Shown here one piece after another: positions 6,047 to 15,310 of a DNA stretch of 18,756 nucleotides. The notes below the pieces were generated by a model that had not been told where the DNA came from, searched no databases, and saw only the letters and a list, made by a program, of their open reading frames with translations. A program made the position numbers and the translations under genes. The DNA comes from an uncultured Lachnospiraceae bacterium (lineage in GTDB: Bacteria > Bacillota > Clostridia > Lachnospirales > Lachnospiraceae). The DNA lies in NCBI GenBank assembly GCA_910578175.1, contig CAJTPF010000008.1:17849-36604 (forward strand), written 5' to 3'. The first letter of the stretch is position 1. The number at the start of each line of letters is the position of its first letter.

Positions 6047-9000
6047 ATGTACTTAAAAAGTATAGAGGTACAGGGATTTAAGTCCTTTGCAAATAAAATA
6101 AATTTTGAATTTCATAACGGGATCACAGGAATCGTAGGACCGAACGGAAGCGGAAAAAGTAATGTTGCGGATGCGGTGCGATGGGTTTTGGGGGAACAGC
6201 GGATCAAGCAGCTCCGCGGAGCCAAAATGGAAGATGTTATTTTTGCGGGTACAGAAAACAGAAAGCCTCTGGGCTTTGCTTATGTGGCGATCACACTGGA
6301 TAATTCAGACCATTCCCTTTCTATCGGATTTGATGAAGTAACGGTATCCAGACGGATTTTCCGTTCCGGGGAAAGTGAATATATGATCAACGGTTCCGTC
6401 TGCCGGTTAAAGGATATCAATGAATTGTTTTATGATACCGGTATCGGAAAAGAAGGTTATTCCATTATCGGACAGGGACAGATCGATAAAATACTATCGG
6501 GAAAACCGGAAGAGCGGCGGGAGTTATTTGATGAGGCGGCCGGAATCGTAAAATTTAAACGGAGAAAGAATATTACCCAGAAAAAACTGGAGGATGAGAG
6601 GGCCAATCTGGTTCGTGTCACGGATATTCTGACGGAATTGGAAAAACAGGTAACACCTTTGGAAAAGCAGTCGGAAACCGCAAAAAAGTACCTGAAACTG
6701 AAAGAGGAATTAAAGACCAATGATATCAATATGTTTCTGTTAAATGTAGAAGACTTAAAAGAAAAGATCGGTGAGCTGGAAAAACGGCTGTCCATTGCGG
6801 TAAATGATTTAGAGGAAACTAAAAATACATATGATACTACCAAGACAGAGTATGAGCAGCTTGAGAACGATATGGATGAACTGACTGCCCGCATAGAGGA
6901 GAGAAAGAATGAGCGGAACAGGATCCAGCTGCTGAGAGAAAAGTTTGACGGTGATATCAAGGTATTACAGGAACAGATTAACTCTGCAAAACAAAATGAT
7001 ATCCATATCCGGGAACGGATCCAGGGGGTACGGTTTAACCTGAAACAGGCGGATTCCGAAAGGAATCAGTATCTTCAGGAAAAAGAGGAACTGCAGAATA
7101 CCCTGAAAACAGCAGATGACAGCAGGAAGAAGGAATTTGACAGACTGGCCGCTATTTCCGAAAAGATTCATAATATTCTGGACGAGATCGAAGAAGGGAA
7201 AAATGAGATCATCGATCTGCTGAATCAGAAAGCCGCCGTCCAGTCTAAAATCCAGCGGTATGATACGATGCTGGAACAGATTTCCATACGAAAAGCGGAA
7301 ATCAACCAGAAACTGATCAAATTTTCCAGTGACAGACAGGCACAGGATGATATCATTCAGGAACTGGAAGAGGAACTGAAGAAGATCAATCTGCAGATTC
7401 TGGATCTGACCGGTAAAAATGATGAGATCAATGCCCGCCTGGAAGATAACAGAAATGAATCCCGGCGGCTTGAGAAACAGTCCGGGGAACTTATGATGGA
7501 ATATCAGAGGGATCATTCAAAAGCCGAATCACTGAAAAACATTACAGAACGATATGAAGGTTACGGTAACAGTATCCGTAAAGTCATGGAATTAAAAGAT
7601 TCCAAAAAAGGCGTGATCGGTGTTGTGGCGGATATCATCAAGGTGGACAAGAAATATGAGGTGGCAGTGGAAACAGCTTTAGGCGGCAGTATCCAGAATA
7701 TCGTTACGGATAATGAAACCACGGCGAAGGAACTGATCGAATATCTGAAAAAAGGAAAATTCGGCCGCGCCACATTTCTGCCACTGTCCAGTCTTGCCAA
7801 CCGGACCGGATTTAATAATGAGGCTGCATTGCATGAAAAAGGCGTTATCGGTCTTGCCAGCGATCTGGTACATATTAAGAAAGAATATGAAGCAGTGTCC
7901 AAATTTTTGCTGGGCAGGATTCTTGTGGCGGATACCATTGACAATGCTTTGGCGCTGGCCAGAAAGTTTCGTTATACCCTGCGTATCGTTACGTTAGAGG
8001 GAGAATTATTAAATGCAGGCGGTTCCATGTCCGGCGGAGCATTTAAAAATAACAGCAATCTTCTGGGAAGAAGAAGAGAAATCGAAGAACTGGAAAATAA
8101 TCTGAAGCAGAATAAAGAGCAGAGAGAGTTGTGTGAGGAAAACCGAAAAGCAAACAAAGCAGCAATGGCTGCTCTGTCCGGAGAACTGGAGAAAGTCAAG
8201 TCCGTGCTTCAGGAACAGTTTTTATTGCAAAATACCGTAAAAATGAATCTGAATCAGGCCGGTCAGCGCAAGAAAGAACTGACGGATTCTTTTGAAGATT
8301 TTGAAAAGGAAAGTTCGGAAATCGTGCTGCAGATTTCGGATATTAAAGAGAATAATAATGAATTACATTCGGAACTTCAGACCTATCAAGACCTGAATCA
8401 ATCGGTAGAAGAACGGATCAGGCAGTTAAATGTGGAACTGGAACAGGAAAAATCTGCAGAATCCGAACAAAGTCAAAAAGTGGAGACGATGAAGCTGGAA
8501 TTTTCCGGAATGAACCAGAAAATATCTTTTATTACGGAAAACATTCAGCGGGCGGATGCCGCAATCTCTGCTCTGAATGAAGAATTAAACGTTCTAATGG
8601 AAGCAGAATCCAATTCCGGAAGTGATGTGGCTCAAAAAGAAAACGAAATTGATAAAATCCGCAAATCCATTGAAACGGCGGACCGGTCTGGTCAGGAACT
8701 GGAACAGGAGATTGAAGCATTTCACAGACAAAAAGAAGAGTATTCGAAGAATCATAAAGAGTTTTTCGGCAGAAGAGAAGAATTGTCCGAAAAAATGAGC
8801 CAGCTGGACAAAGACATTTACCGCCTGAATTCCCAACATGACAAACTGGAAGAAAGCCGTGAAAGTCAGATCGATTATATGTGGAATGAATATGAACTGA
8901 CCTATGGAGCCGCGAAGGAGCTTCGGAATGAAGCATATGATGATCCTTCCCGGATTAAGAACCGGATTCAGGAGCTTAAGGGACAGATCCGGGGACTGGG

Positions 9001-9607
9001 GGATGTGAATGTAAATGCCATTGAAGAATATAAAAGCGTTTCTGAACGGTATGAATTTCTGAAAAACCAGCATAATGACCTGGTGTCTGCGGAACAGTCG
9101 TTAATGCAGATCATTGATGAACTGGATAAGGGGATGCGGGCACAGTTTACCGAAAAATTTGCGGAAATCCGGCAGGAATTCGATCATGTATTTAAAGAGT
9201 TATTCGGCGGAGGAAAAGGTACCATCGAATTAAATGAGGAAGAAGATATTCTGGAAGCGGGGATCACGATCATATCCCAGCCGCCGGGAAAAAAACTTCA
9301 GAATATGATGCAGCTATCCGGCGGTGAGAAAGCATTGACGGCTATTGCACTGTTGTTTGCCATTCAGAATTTAAAACCGTCGCCATTCTGTCTTCTGGAC
9401 GAAATAGAGGCTGCGCTGGATGATTCCAATGTTTCCAGATATGCAAACTATCTGCATAAACTTACAAAATATACACAATTTATAATTATCACCCACCGGA
9501 AAGGGACCATGGAAGCCGCCGACCGCCTGTACGGGATCACCATGCAGGAAAAAGGTATCTCTACCCTTGTTTCCGTAGATCTTCTGGACTCACAATTAAC
9601 CAATTGA
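6047..9607 (+). CDS. smc: Chromosome partition protein SMC
   Basis: SMC forms the ring-shaped condensin with ScpA and ScpB that compacts and separates the chromosome. The protein has 1186 residues, the usual size. The N-terminal head has Walker A GPNGSGKS (31-38). Residues about 170-510 and 665-1000 are heptad-rich coiled coils. The hinge starts around G522 (GVIGVVADIIKV) and ends near the GGSMSGGAF segment at about 655-665. The C-terminal head carries the ABC signature LSGGEK (1090-1095) and Walker B CLLDEIEAALDD with D1118 and E1119. There is no frameshift or internal stop. The order rnc-smc-ftsY is common in Firmicutes. scpA and scpB are not in the window, as is usual. Confidence 0.97.
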   Translation: MYLKSIEVQGFKSFANKINFEFHNGITGIVGPNGSGKSNVADAVRWVLGEQRIKQLRGAKMEDVIFAGTENRKPLGFAYVAITLDNSDHSLSIGFDEVTVSRRIFRSGESEYMINGSVCRLKDINELFYDTGIGKEGYSIIGQGQIDKILSGKPEERRELFDEAAGIVKFKRRKNITQKKLEDERANLVRVTDILTELEKQVTPLEKQSETAKKYLKLKEELKTNDINMFLLNVEDLKEKIGELEKRLSIAVNDLEETKNTYDTTKTEYEQLENDMDELTARIEERKNERNRIQLLREKFDGDIKVLQEQINSAKQNDIHIRERIQGVRFNLKQADSERNQYLQEKEELQNTLKTADDSRKKEFDRLAAISEKIHNILDEIEEGKNEIIDLLNQKAAVQSKIQRYDTMLEQISIRKAEINQKLIKFSSDRQAQDDIIQELEEELKKINLQILDLTGKNDEINARLEDNRNESRRLEKQSGELMMEYQRDHSKAESLKNITERYEGYGNSIRKVMELKDSKKGVIGVVADIIKVDKKYEVAVETALGGSIQNIVTDNETTAKELIEYLKKGKFGRATFLPLSSLANRTGFNNEAALHEKGVIGLASDLVHIKKEYEAVSKFLLGRILVADTIDNALALARKFRYTLRIVTLEGELLNAGGSMSGGAFKNNSNLLGRRREIEELENNLKQNKEQRELCEENRKANKAAMAALSGELEKVKSVLQEQFLLQNTVKMNLNQAGQRKKELTDSFEDFEKESSEIVLQISDIKENNNELHSELQTYQDLNQSVEERIRQLNVELEQEKSAESEQSQKVETMKLEFSGMNQKISFITENIQRADAAISALNEELNVLMEAESNSGSDVAQKENEIDKIRKSIETADRSGQELEQEIEAFHRQKEEYSKNHKEFFGRREELSEKMSQLDKDIYRLNSQHDKLEESRESQIDYMWNEYELTYGAAKELRNEAYDDPSRIKNRIQELKGQIRGLGDVNVNAIEEYKSVSERYEFLKNQHNDLVSAEQSLMQIIDELDKGMRAQFTEKFAEIRQEFDHVFKELFGGGKGTIELNEEEDILEAGITIISQPPGKKLQNMMQLSGGEKALTAIALLFAIQNLKPSPFCLLDEIEAALDDSNVSRYANYLHKLTKYTQFIIITHRKGTMEAADRLYGITMQEKGISTLVSVDLLDSQLTN

Positions 9608-9674
9608 GCGTCTGGATGACATATATATACATTCCACCTGAAAATAATATAGTGAAGAAAGGAACTTATCATAC

Positions 9675-10610
9675 ATGAGCGAAGAAAAAAAAGGTTTTTT
9701 TAAACGTCTGGTTTCCGGTCTGTCGAAAACCCGGGACAATATTGTTTCCGGTATAGATTCCATTTTCATCGGATTCTCTTCCATTGATGATGATTTTTAT
9801 GAAGAAATCGAAGAAATCCTGATCATGGGAGATTTAGGAGTAAGCACCACAACGGAGATAATTGAAAATCTGAAAGAAAAGGTAAAAGAAAATAAGATCA
9901 AAGAACCTTCGGCCTGCAAAGAGTTATTGATCAGCACCATCAAAGAGCAGATGGATTTAGGAGAAAATGCCTATGACTATGAAAACCGGACTTCCATTGT
10001 GCTGGTGATCGGCGTCAACGGAGTCGGCAAGACCACTTCCGTAGGAAAACTGGCGGCAGGACTGAAAGGACAGGGAAAAAAAGTAGTACTGGCGGCAGCG
10101 GATACATTCCGTGCAGCGGCCATTGAGCAGTTAACGGAATGGTCTAACCGTTCCGGTGTGGATATCATTGCCCAGCAGGAAGGTTCCGATCCGGGAGCGG
10201 TCATCTTTGATGCGATCCAGGCTTCCAAGGCACGGAGAGCAGATGTTCTGATCTGTGATACGGCCGGCCGGCTGCACAATAAGAAAAATTTAATGGAAGA
10301 ATTAAAGAAGATTGACAGAATTATTGAAAAGGAATATAGTGGAGCGTATAGGGAAAATCTTGTGGTACTGGATGCCACAACCGGTCAGAATGCCCTTGCC
10401 CAGGCAAAGCAGTTTATGGAATGTACAGACATTACCGGTATAATTCTGACAAAAATGGACGGAACCGCAAAAGGCGGTATAGCAGTAGCCATTCAGTCGG
10501 AACTGGGAATTCCGGTAAAATACATCGGTGTTGGAGAGAAGATTGAAGATTTACAGAAATTTAATGCCAATGATTTTGTAGATGCCCTGTTTAATAAGGG
10601 GACCGAATAA
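9675..10610 (+). CDS. ftsY: Signal recognition particle receptor FtsY
   Basis: FtsY is the membrane-associated GTPase that receives ribosome-SRP complexes from Ffh and passes them to the Sec translocon. The 311-residue protein has a helical N domain (about 25-100) and a G domain with GVNGVGKTT (113-121), DTFRAAA (143-149), DTAGR (195-199) and TKMDG (259-263), plus the closing GVGEKIEDL segment. The acidic A domain of the E. coli protein is missing; instead a short basic amphipathic N-terminus (KKGFFKRLVSGLSKTR) could bind lipid. The start follows GAAAGGA. Ffh, its partner GTPase, is encoded downstream in the same window with the same G-domain motifs. Confidence 0.97.
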   Translation: MSEEKKGFFKRLVSGLSKTRDNIVSGIDSIFIGFSSIDDDFYEEIEEILIMGDLGVSTTTEIIENLKEKVKENKIKEPSACKELLISTIKEQMDLGENAYDYENRTSIVLVIGVNGVGKTTSVGKLAAGLKGQGKKVVLAAADTFRAAAIEQLTEWSNRSGVDIIAQQEGSDPGAVIFDAIQASKARRADVLICDTAGRLHNKKNLMEELKKIDRIIEKEYSGAYRENLVVLDATTGQNALAQAKQFMECTDITGIILTKMDGTAKGGIAVAIQSELGIPVKYIGVGEKIEDLQKFNANDFVDALFNKGTE

Positions 10611-10632
10611 AATAAGAAAGAAGATATGAAAA

Positions 10633-11844
10633 ATGATGACGCTTGAAAAATTTGAAGAAGCAACGGAAGTTGTTAAAAAGGTAACTTTAAAAACCAAATT
10701 AGTTTATAGTGAATATTTCAGCAGGCAGTGTGAAAATAAAGTTTATTTAAAACCGGAAAATTTACAGTATACCGGAGCTTATAAGGTTCGGGGAGCTTAT
10801 TATAAGATCAGTACGCTTTCAGAGGAAGAAAGGGAAAAGGGACTGATCACGGCATCTGCGGGAAATCATGCCCAGGGTGTGGCCTATGCGGCTAAACTGT
10901 ACGGTGTTAAGGCGACCATCGTAATGCCTACCACCACACCATTAATGAAAGTGAACCGGACAAAGAGCTACGGAGCGGAAGTAGTGCTGCATGGAGATGT
11001 TTATGACGAGGCATGTGCAAAGGCATATGAACTTGCAGAAAAAAACGGATATACCTTCATTCATCCTTTTGATGATCTGGATGTGGCGACAGGACAGGGA
11101 ACCATTGCCATGGAGATCATCAAGGAACTTCCGACGGTGGATTATATTCTGGTGCCTGTCGGCGGCGGTGGTCTTGCCACAGGTGTCAGTACTCTTGCAA
11201 AGTATCTGAACCCGAATATCAAAGTCATTGGTGTGGAACCGTCAGGCGCAAGCTGTATGCAGGCTTCTTTAAATGCAGGAACCGTGGTTACGCTGGAAAG
11301 CGCTTCTACCATTGCGGACGGAACTGCCGTTAAAACGCCGGGAACCAAAATCTTTCCATATATTCAGAAGAATCTGGACGGAATTTTAAGTGTGCCGGAT
11401 GAGGAATTGATCGTTGCTTTTCTGGATATGGTGGAAAATCATAAAATGGTGGTAGAAAATTCGGGACTGCTGACAGTAGCGGCATTGAAACAACTGGAAT
11501 GTAAAAATAAAAAGGTAGTATCCATCCTAAGCGGCGGCAATATGGATATTATTACCATGTCTTCCATGCTGCAGCATGGCCTGATCGAAAGAGAGCGTAT
11601 ATTTACTCTGTCGGTTCTGCTTCCGGATAAACCGGGGGAATTGGTTAAAGTTGCTAATGTAATTGCAAAAGAACAGGGAAATGTGGTAAAATTAGAGCAT
11701 AACCAGTTTGTAAGTATTAACAGAAATGCGGCTGTGGAATTAAAAATAACTCTTGAAGCATTTGGACATGAGCATAAAGTACAGATTATTAAAGGCCTTG
11801 AAAAGAAAGGATACAAAGTTAAGCTGGAACATCCAAATCTTTAA
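10633..11844 (+). CDS. ilvA: Threonine ammonia-lyase with C-terminal ACT domain
   Basis: This PLP enzyme turns threonine into 2-oxobutanoate and ammonia, either for isoleucine synthesis or for fermentation. The 403-residue protein has the PLP lysine at K51 in TGAYKVRGA, the substrate loop SAGNHAQG (75-82) and the phosphate-binding glycine loop GGGGLATG (177-184). Residues about 325-400 form one ACT domain (LSVLLPDKPGELVKVANVIA). This single-ACT layout is that of the short, catabolic or clostridial type rather than the long IlvA with two regulatory domains, so tdcB is an alternative symbol. Two adjacent ATG codons (10633 and 10636) could start it. It follows ftsY by 22 bases and is probably co-transcribed, though with no functional link to protein targeting. 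Confidence 0.93.
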   Translation: MMTLEKFEEATEVVKKVTLKTKLVYSEYFSRQCENKVYLKPENLQYTGAYKVRGAYYKISTLSEEEREKGLITASAGNHAQGVAYAAKLYGVKATIVMPTTTPLMKVNRTKSYGAEVVLHGDVYDEACAKAYELAEKNGYTFIHPFDDLDVATGQGTIAMEIIKELPTVDYILVPVGGGGLATGVSTLAKYLNPNIKVIGVEPSGASCMQASLNAGTVVTLESASTIADGTAVKTPGTKIFPYIQKNLDGILSVPDEELIVAFLDMVENHKMVVENSGLLTVAALKQLECKNKKVVSILSGGNMDIITMSSMLQHGLIERERIFTLSVLLPDKPGELVKVANVIAKEQGNVVKLEHNQFVSINRNAAVELKITLEAFGHEHKVQIIKGLEKKGYKVKLEHPNL

Positions 11845-11933
11845 AAGCTATAGTCTATATCTTTGCATATCGCAGACCTGAAATGCTGCACAAACGTTTT
11901 GTGGCTTTATTTATGAAGAAGGGACTGGTGCAG

Positions 11934-13202
11934 ATGAATAAGTTGTATGAGTTATCGGTGAAAAATGTAAAAGAGGCCTGCCATATGTACTGGATCGATA
12001 AAAATGCCGGATACTTTCTGGACCATTGTACAGTGGATGACGGGCCGATGATCGGAGTTTGTGATCCGGCATGGGAAGCGGTCTATGGTATAACCAGCGA
12101 GCACTATCACGGATATCCTCAAAGTGAAAATCTGTGTTTGGTATCTGCAAGGATTGCACTTATTGATAAAACGGATGAAAATACCAAAGAGATCATAACG
12201 GATACAACAGTTTTATGCAAAATGAAAGACGACAAGATCCAGTTTTTAAGTATACATATTTCTCGTTCTGACGGAAAGGAAATTGCTCCGAACCGGGCAG
12301 TCCTCAGTGAGTCCTACTATCGGAGGACATTAGACTTTATGTATGATGTGGTATTGGAATACCAGACAGCAAATAATGTATTTATCTATGATAAGGATAA
12401 ATATCAGGAATTGTTTCAGGTGGATACGCATTTTATCAATATGGATCAATGGTTCTGGCATATGTGTACGGAATGTGTGCTGCCGGAAGATACCGAAAAA
12501 TTAGACGTATTCCGCAGGGCGGATATAGAAAAGCGTTTGCGGAACAACGGGAATATCATCAATACATCGGTTCGTATAAAAAACAGGGAAAAAGGTCTGA
12601 TCTGGATCCAGGTTACCATTTTGATCATACCGAATGAGAAAAACACCACAGTGGAGCGTGTACTGATCCTGATGAAAAATATTGATGATGAGATGAAGGA
12701 ACGTATGCAGAATCTTACACATGCACGTATGGATGAACTGACCAAAATATGGAACCGTTATTATACCGAACAGTTGATTGATGAATATCTTGAGAATTAT
12801 TCCAAAGGGATTTATATTCTTTTTGATGTGGACAGGTTTAAGAATGTAAATGATTCTTATGGACATATTACCGGCGATGTGATTCTGAAAAAAATTGCCT
12901 CTTCCATTTCTTCCAGTATTACGATGAATGATATCTTTGGCAGAATCGGAGGGGATGAATTTGTTTTATTCTTAACGGAATATAACAACAGTGAAAAAGA
13001 AATCATGGATAAAATATCAAACATATTAAAGAATATTCAGTTTGATTATTCGGAACAGGACATTCATACAGCGATTCACTGCAGCGCCGGTGTGGCTGTG
13101 GCTGATGAACAGACCAACAGTTTTCAGATGTTATACAAACTGGCGGATAAAGCTTTATATGAGGCTAAAAAATCCGGCAGAAACACATTCCGGATCAGCT
13201 GA
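11934..13202 (+). CDS. Cytosolic diguanylate cyclase (PAS-like sensor + GGDEF)
   Basis: This protein of 422 residues should make cyclic di-GMP. The C-terminal GGDEF domain (about 265-422) has the entry motif DELTKIWNR, the metal site FDVDRFKNVNDSYGH and an intact active-site GGDEF (339-343). The inhibitory RxxD site is degenerate: the aligned residues read TMND, so product inhibition through that arginine is unlikely. The N-terminal 250 residues lack membrane helices and look like a sensory region of one or two PAS-like folds; the ligand is unknown. The start at 11934 follows AAGAAGGG (11916-11923); earlier in-frame ATGs at 11883 and 11913 have no site. It is 89 bases after ilvA and ends 18 bases before the first palindrome of the ylxM promoter. 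Confidence 0.9.
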   Translation: MNKLYELSVKNVKEACHMYWIDKNAGYFLDHCTVDDGPMIGVCDPAWEAVYGITSEHYHGYPQSENLCLVSARIALIDKTDENTKEIITDTTVLCKMKDDKIQFLSIHISRSDGKEIAPNRAVLSESYYRRTLDFMYDVVLEYQTANNVFIYDKDKYQELFQVDTHFINMDQWFWHMCTECVLPEDTEKLDVFRRADIEKRLRNNGNIINTSVRIKNREKGLIWIQVTILIIPNEKNTTVERVLILMKNIDDEMKERMQNLTHARMDELTKIWNRYYTEQLIDEYLENYSKGIYILFDVDRFKNVNDSYGHITGDVILKKIASSISSSITMNDIFGRIGGDEFVLFLTEYNNSEKEIMDKISNILKNIQFDYSEQDIHTAIHCSAGVAVADEQTNSFQMLYKLADKALYEAKKSGRNTFRIS

Positions 13203-13220
13203 CGGATAGAAAAATATTTC

Positions 13221-13242
13221 TGTCAAGAAAAAACACTTGACA
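13221..13242. repeat. Palindrome copy 1, overlapping -35 of ylxM promoter
   Basis: TGTCAAG (13221-13227) and CTTGACA (13236-13242) are exact reverse complements separated by 8 bases. The right arm contains the whole -35 element of the ylxM promoter. The same arms with the same 8-base spacer recur at 13266-13289, which points to an operator pair. Confidence 0.75.
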
Positions 13243-13265
13243 TGACTATCAATTTCATGTATACT
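13237..13265 (+). promoter_or_regulatory. Near-consensus housekeeping promoter of ylxM-ffh-rpsP operon
   Basis: TTGACA (13237-13242) is a perfect -35, and TATACT (13260-13265) differs from the consensus -10 by one base; the spacer is exactly 17 bases. The start of transcription should fall near 13272, inside the second palindrome, giving a leader of about 30 bases before ylxM. It is the strongest promoter seen in the window, which fits a constitutively needed SRP/ribosome operon. Confidence 0.88.
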
Positions 13266-13289
13266 CTGTCAAGTGATCATGCTTGACAG
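13266..13289. repeat. Palindrome copy 2, overlapping transcription start of ylxM
   Basis: CTGTCAAG (13266-13273) and CTTGACAG (13282-13289) are exact reverse complements around the 8-base spacer TGATCATG, itself nearly palindromic. The core arms and spacing equal copy 1. The centres of the two copies are 46 bases apart, and together they bracket the promoter from -35 to past +1. Confidence 0.78.
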
Positions 13290-13301
13290 GTTTGGTGAAT
13301 T

Positions 13302-13646
13302 ATGATAAAGATAGTGGAACAGTCATTGTTATATGATTTTTACGGTGAATTACTAACAAAACATCAAAAGGAAATTTATGAGGATGTTGTGATTCATGAT
13401 TATTCTTTGAGTGAGATTGCCAATGAAAAAGGTATCAGCCGACAGGGCGTTCATGATTTGATAAAAAGATGTGACAGGACACTGAGAGGGTATGAAGATA
13501 AGCTTCACCTGGTGGAACGTTTTATGAATACAAAGCAGGATGTCCTGACGATCCGCCAGCTTGCAGATGAATTTAAGGCGACATCTGATATAAAATTGAT
13601 TGACAAAATATCTGATATTTCCTATAAGATCTTAGAGGAGATATAA
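13302..13646 (+). CDS. ylxM: YlxM family HTH protein, SRP-associated
   Basis: YlxM (UPF0122) is a small protein with a fold like sigma-70 region 4, usually encoded just before ffh and reported to affect SRP function in streptococci. The 114-residue protein has a clear helix-turn-helix at about 35-58 (SLSEIANEKGISRQGVHDLI), followed by a basic stretch KRCDRTLRGYEDK and C-terminal helices. Translation starts at ATG 13302 with only a modest GGTG site close upstream. It ends 13 bases before ffh. Its own promoter carries two palindromes made of opposed -35-like elements, so autoregulation by this HTH is an attractive inference. Confidence 0.93.
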   Translation: MIKIVEQSLLYDFYGELLTKHQKEIYEDVVIHDYSLSEIANEKGISRQGVHDLIKRCDRTLRGYEDKLHLVERFMNTKQDVLTIRQLADEFKATSDIKLIDKISDISYKILEEI

Positions 13647-13659
13647 TGGAGGATTTTGA

Positions 13660-15003
13660 ATGGCATTTGAGAGTTTATCGGATAAACTGCAGAATATATT
13701 TAAGAACCTGAAAGGTAAAGGAAAGCTGTCGGAAGCGGATGTAAAAGCTTCTTTAAAAGAGGTTAAGATGGCACTGCTGGAGGCAGACGTTAACTTTAAG
13801 GTGGTAAAGCAGTTCATAAAGTCCATTGAAGAACGGGCCGTAGGCTCGGAAGTCATGACCAGTCTTACACCCGGTCAGATGGTTATTAAAATAGTAAATG
13901 AAGAAATGATCTCACTGATGGGCAGTGAAACAACGGAAATTGCATTAAAGCCGCAGAATGAAATAACTGTTATTATGATGGCAGGTCTTCAGGGCGCAGG
14001 TAAGACGACGACTACGGCAAAGATTGCCGGTAAATTGAAAGCAAAAGGCAGACATCCGCTGCTGGCGGCCTGCGACGTTTACCGACCGGCTGCGGTGGAG
14101 CAGTTAAGGATTAACGGAGAAAAACAGGGAGTTCCGGTGTTTTCCATGGGTACGGGGCACAGTCCCGTGAATATTGCGAAAGCGGCCATTGAACATGCGG
14201 TAAAGAACAATAATAACGTGGTCATTCTGGATACTGCAGGCCGTCTGCATGTGGATGAAGACATGATGGAGGAACTGGTTCAGATTAAAGGGGCCGTTGA
14301 GGTGGATCAGACTATACTGGTAGTGGATGCCATGACGGGTCAGGATGCGGTAAACGTGTCTTCCATGTTTAATGACAAAATTGGCATTGACGGTGTGATC
14401 CTTACAAAACTGGATGGCGATACCAGAGGCGGTGCTGCCCTTTCGATCCGTTCCGTTACCGGCAAGCCTATTTTATATATCGGTATGGGTGAAAAGCTGT
14501 CGGATCTGGAACAGTTTTACCCGGACCGGATGGCTTCCAGAATCCTTGGCATGGGCGATATCCTGACTCTGATCGAAAAAGCGGAACAGGTAGTGGATGA
14601 AGAAAAGGCCAGAGAACTGGAAAAGAAAATCCGAAAAGCCGAGTTTGGATTTGACGATTATCTGGAACAGATGCAACAGATCAAGAAAATGGGAAGTTTG
14701 GAGGATATCATCGGAATGATACCGGGAATGAGCGACCAGTTAAAAGGTGCGGCCCTTCCGGATGAAAAGGTTCTGGGCAGAACGGAAGCTATTATTTATT
14801 CCATGACGCCTCAGGAGAGAAGCAATCCTTCGATCCTGAATCCGTCCAGAAAGACCAGAATAGCCAAAGGTGCAGGAGTGGATATTGCAGAAGTGAATCG
14901 TCTGGTGAAGCAGTTTGAGCAGAGCCGTAAGATGATGAAACAGATGTCCGGTATGTTTGGCAGTAAAGGTGGTAAAAAAGGCAGGTTTCGGCTTCCTTTT
15001 TAA
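13660..15003 (+). CDS. ffh: Signal recognition particle protein Ffh
   Basis: Ffh is the GTPase subunit of the SRP; it binds 4.5S/6S RNA and signal sequences as they leave the ribosome and docks on FtsY. The 447-residue protein has an N domain (1-100) and a G domain with GLQGAGKTT (109-117), DVYRPAA (139-145), DTAGR (191-195) and TKLDG (249-253). The methionine-rich M domain (about 325-447) ends in MMKQMSGMFG and a basic tail. The start follows TGGAGG (13647-13652) 7 bases upstream. Length is normal and all GTPase motifs are intact. It is tightly linked to ylxM and followed after 42 bases by rpsP, the classic Firmicute order. Confidence 0.97.
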   Translation: MAFESLSDKLQNIFKNLKGKGKLSEADVKASLKEVKMALLEADVNFKVVKQFIKSIEERAVGSEVMTSLTPGQMVIKIVNEEMISLMGSETTEIALKPQNEITVIMMAGLQGAGKTTTTAKIAGKLKAKGRHPLLAACDVYRPAAVEQLRINGEKQGVPVFSMGTGHSPVNIAKAAIEHAVKNNNNVVILDTAGRLHVDEDMMEELVQIKGAVEVDQTILVVDAMTGQDAVNVSSMFNDKIGIDGVILTKLDGDTRGGAALSIRSVTGKPILYIGMGEKLSDLEQFYPDRMASRILGMGDILTLIEKAEQVVDEEKARELEKKIRKAEFGFDDYLEQMQQIKKMGSLEDIIGMIPGMSDQLKGAALPDEKVLGRTEAIIYSMTPQERSNPSILNPSRKTRIAKGAGVDIAEVNRLVKQFEQSRKMMKQMSGMFGSKGGKKGRFRLPF

Positions 15004-15045
15004 CATATATACATTTTGAAAATCAGGTTAAGGAGGTGAAATGGA

Positions 15046-15291
15046 ATGGCAGTAAAGATCAGATTAAGAAGAATGGGACAGAAGAAGGCTCCTTTTTATA
15101 GAGTAGTAGTTTCTGATTCAAGATCACCGAGAGACGGTAAGTTTATCGAAGAGATCGGTACTTACGATCCGAATGTTGAGCCAAGCGCAATTAAGATAGA
15201 TGCTGAAGCAGCTAAGAAATGGTTAAATAACGGCGCACAGCCGACAGAGACAGTTGCTAAGTTATTAAAGCATGCCGGCATTGAGAAATAA
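15046..15291 (+). CDS. rpsP: Ribosomal protein bS16
   Basis: This 81-residue basic protein of the small ribosomal subunit helps fold the 5' domain of 16S rRNA. The N-terminus MAVKIRLRRMGQKKAPFYRVVV and the DSRSPRDGKFIEEIGTYDPN segment are the family hallmark. The start is fixed by an outstanding Shine-Dalgarno site, AAGGAGGTGA (15030-15039), 6 bases upstream, in line with very high expression. An out-of-frame ATG lies 5 bases before the true start. It is followed after 19 bases by khpA. Confidence 0.97.
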   Translation: MAVKIRLRRMGQKKAPFYRVVVSDSRSPRDGKFIEEIGTYDPNVEPSAIKIDAEAAKKWLNNGAQPTETVAKLLKHAGIEK

Positions 15292-15310
15292 GGCTAGTGG
15301 AGGTGAAGTA

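Noticed and set aside
6457..9073. Several minus-strand frames inside smc
   Set aside because: Hydrophobic, Ser/Phe-rich translations are the mirror of Glu/Lys-rich coiled-coil codons; no ribosome sites or motifs.
9604..9625. Possible internal promoter between smc and ftsY (TTGAGC, 16-base gap, TATACA)
   Set aside because: The -35 match is weak and overlaps the smc stop, and the TA repeats make a -10 likely by chance.
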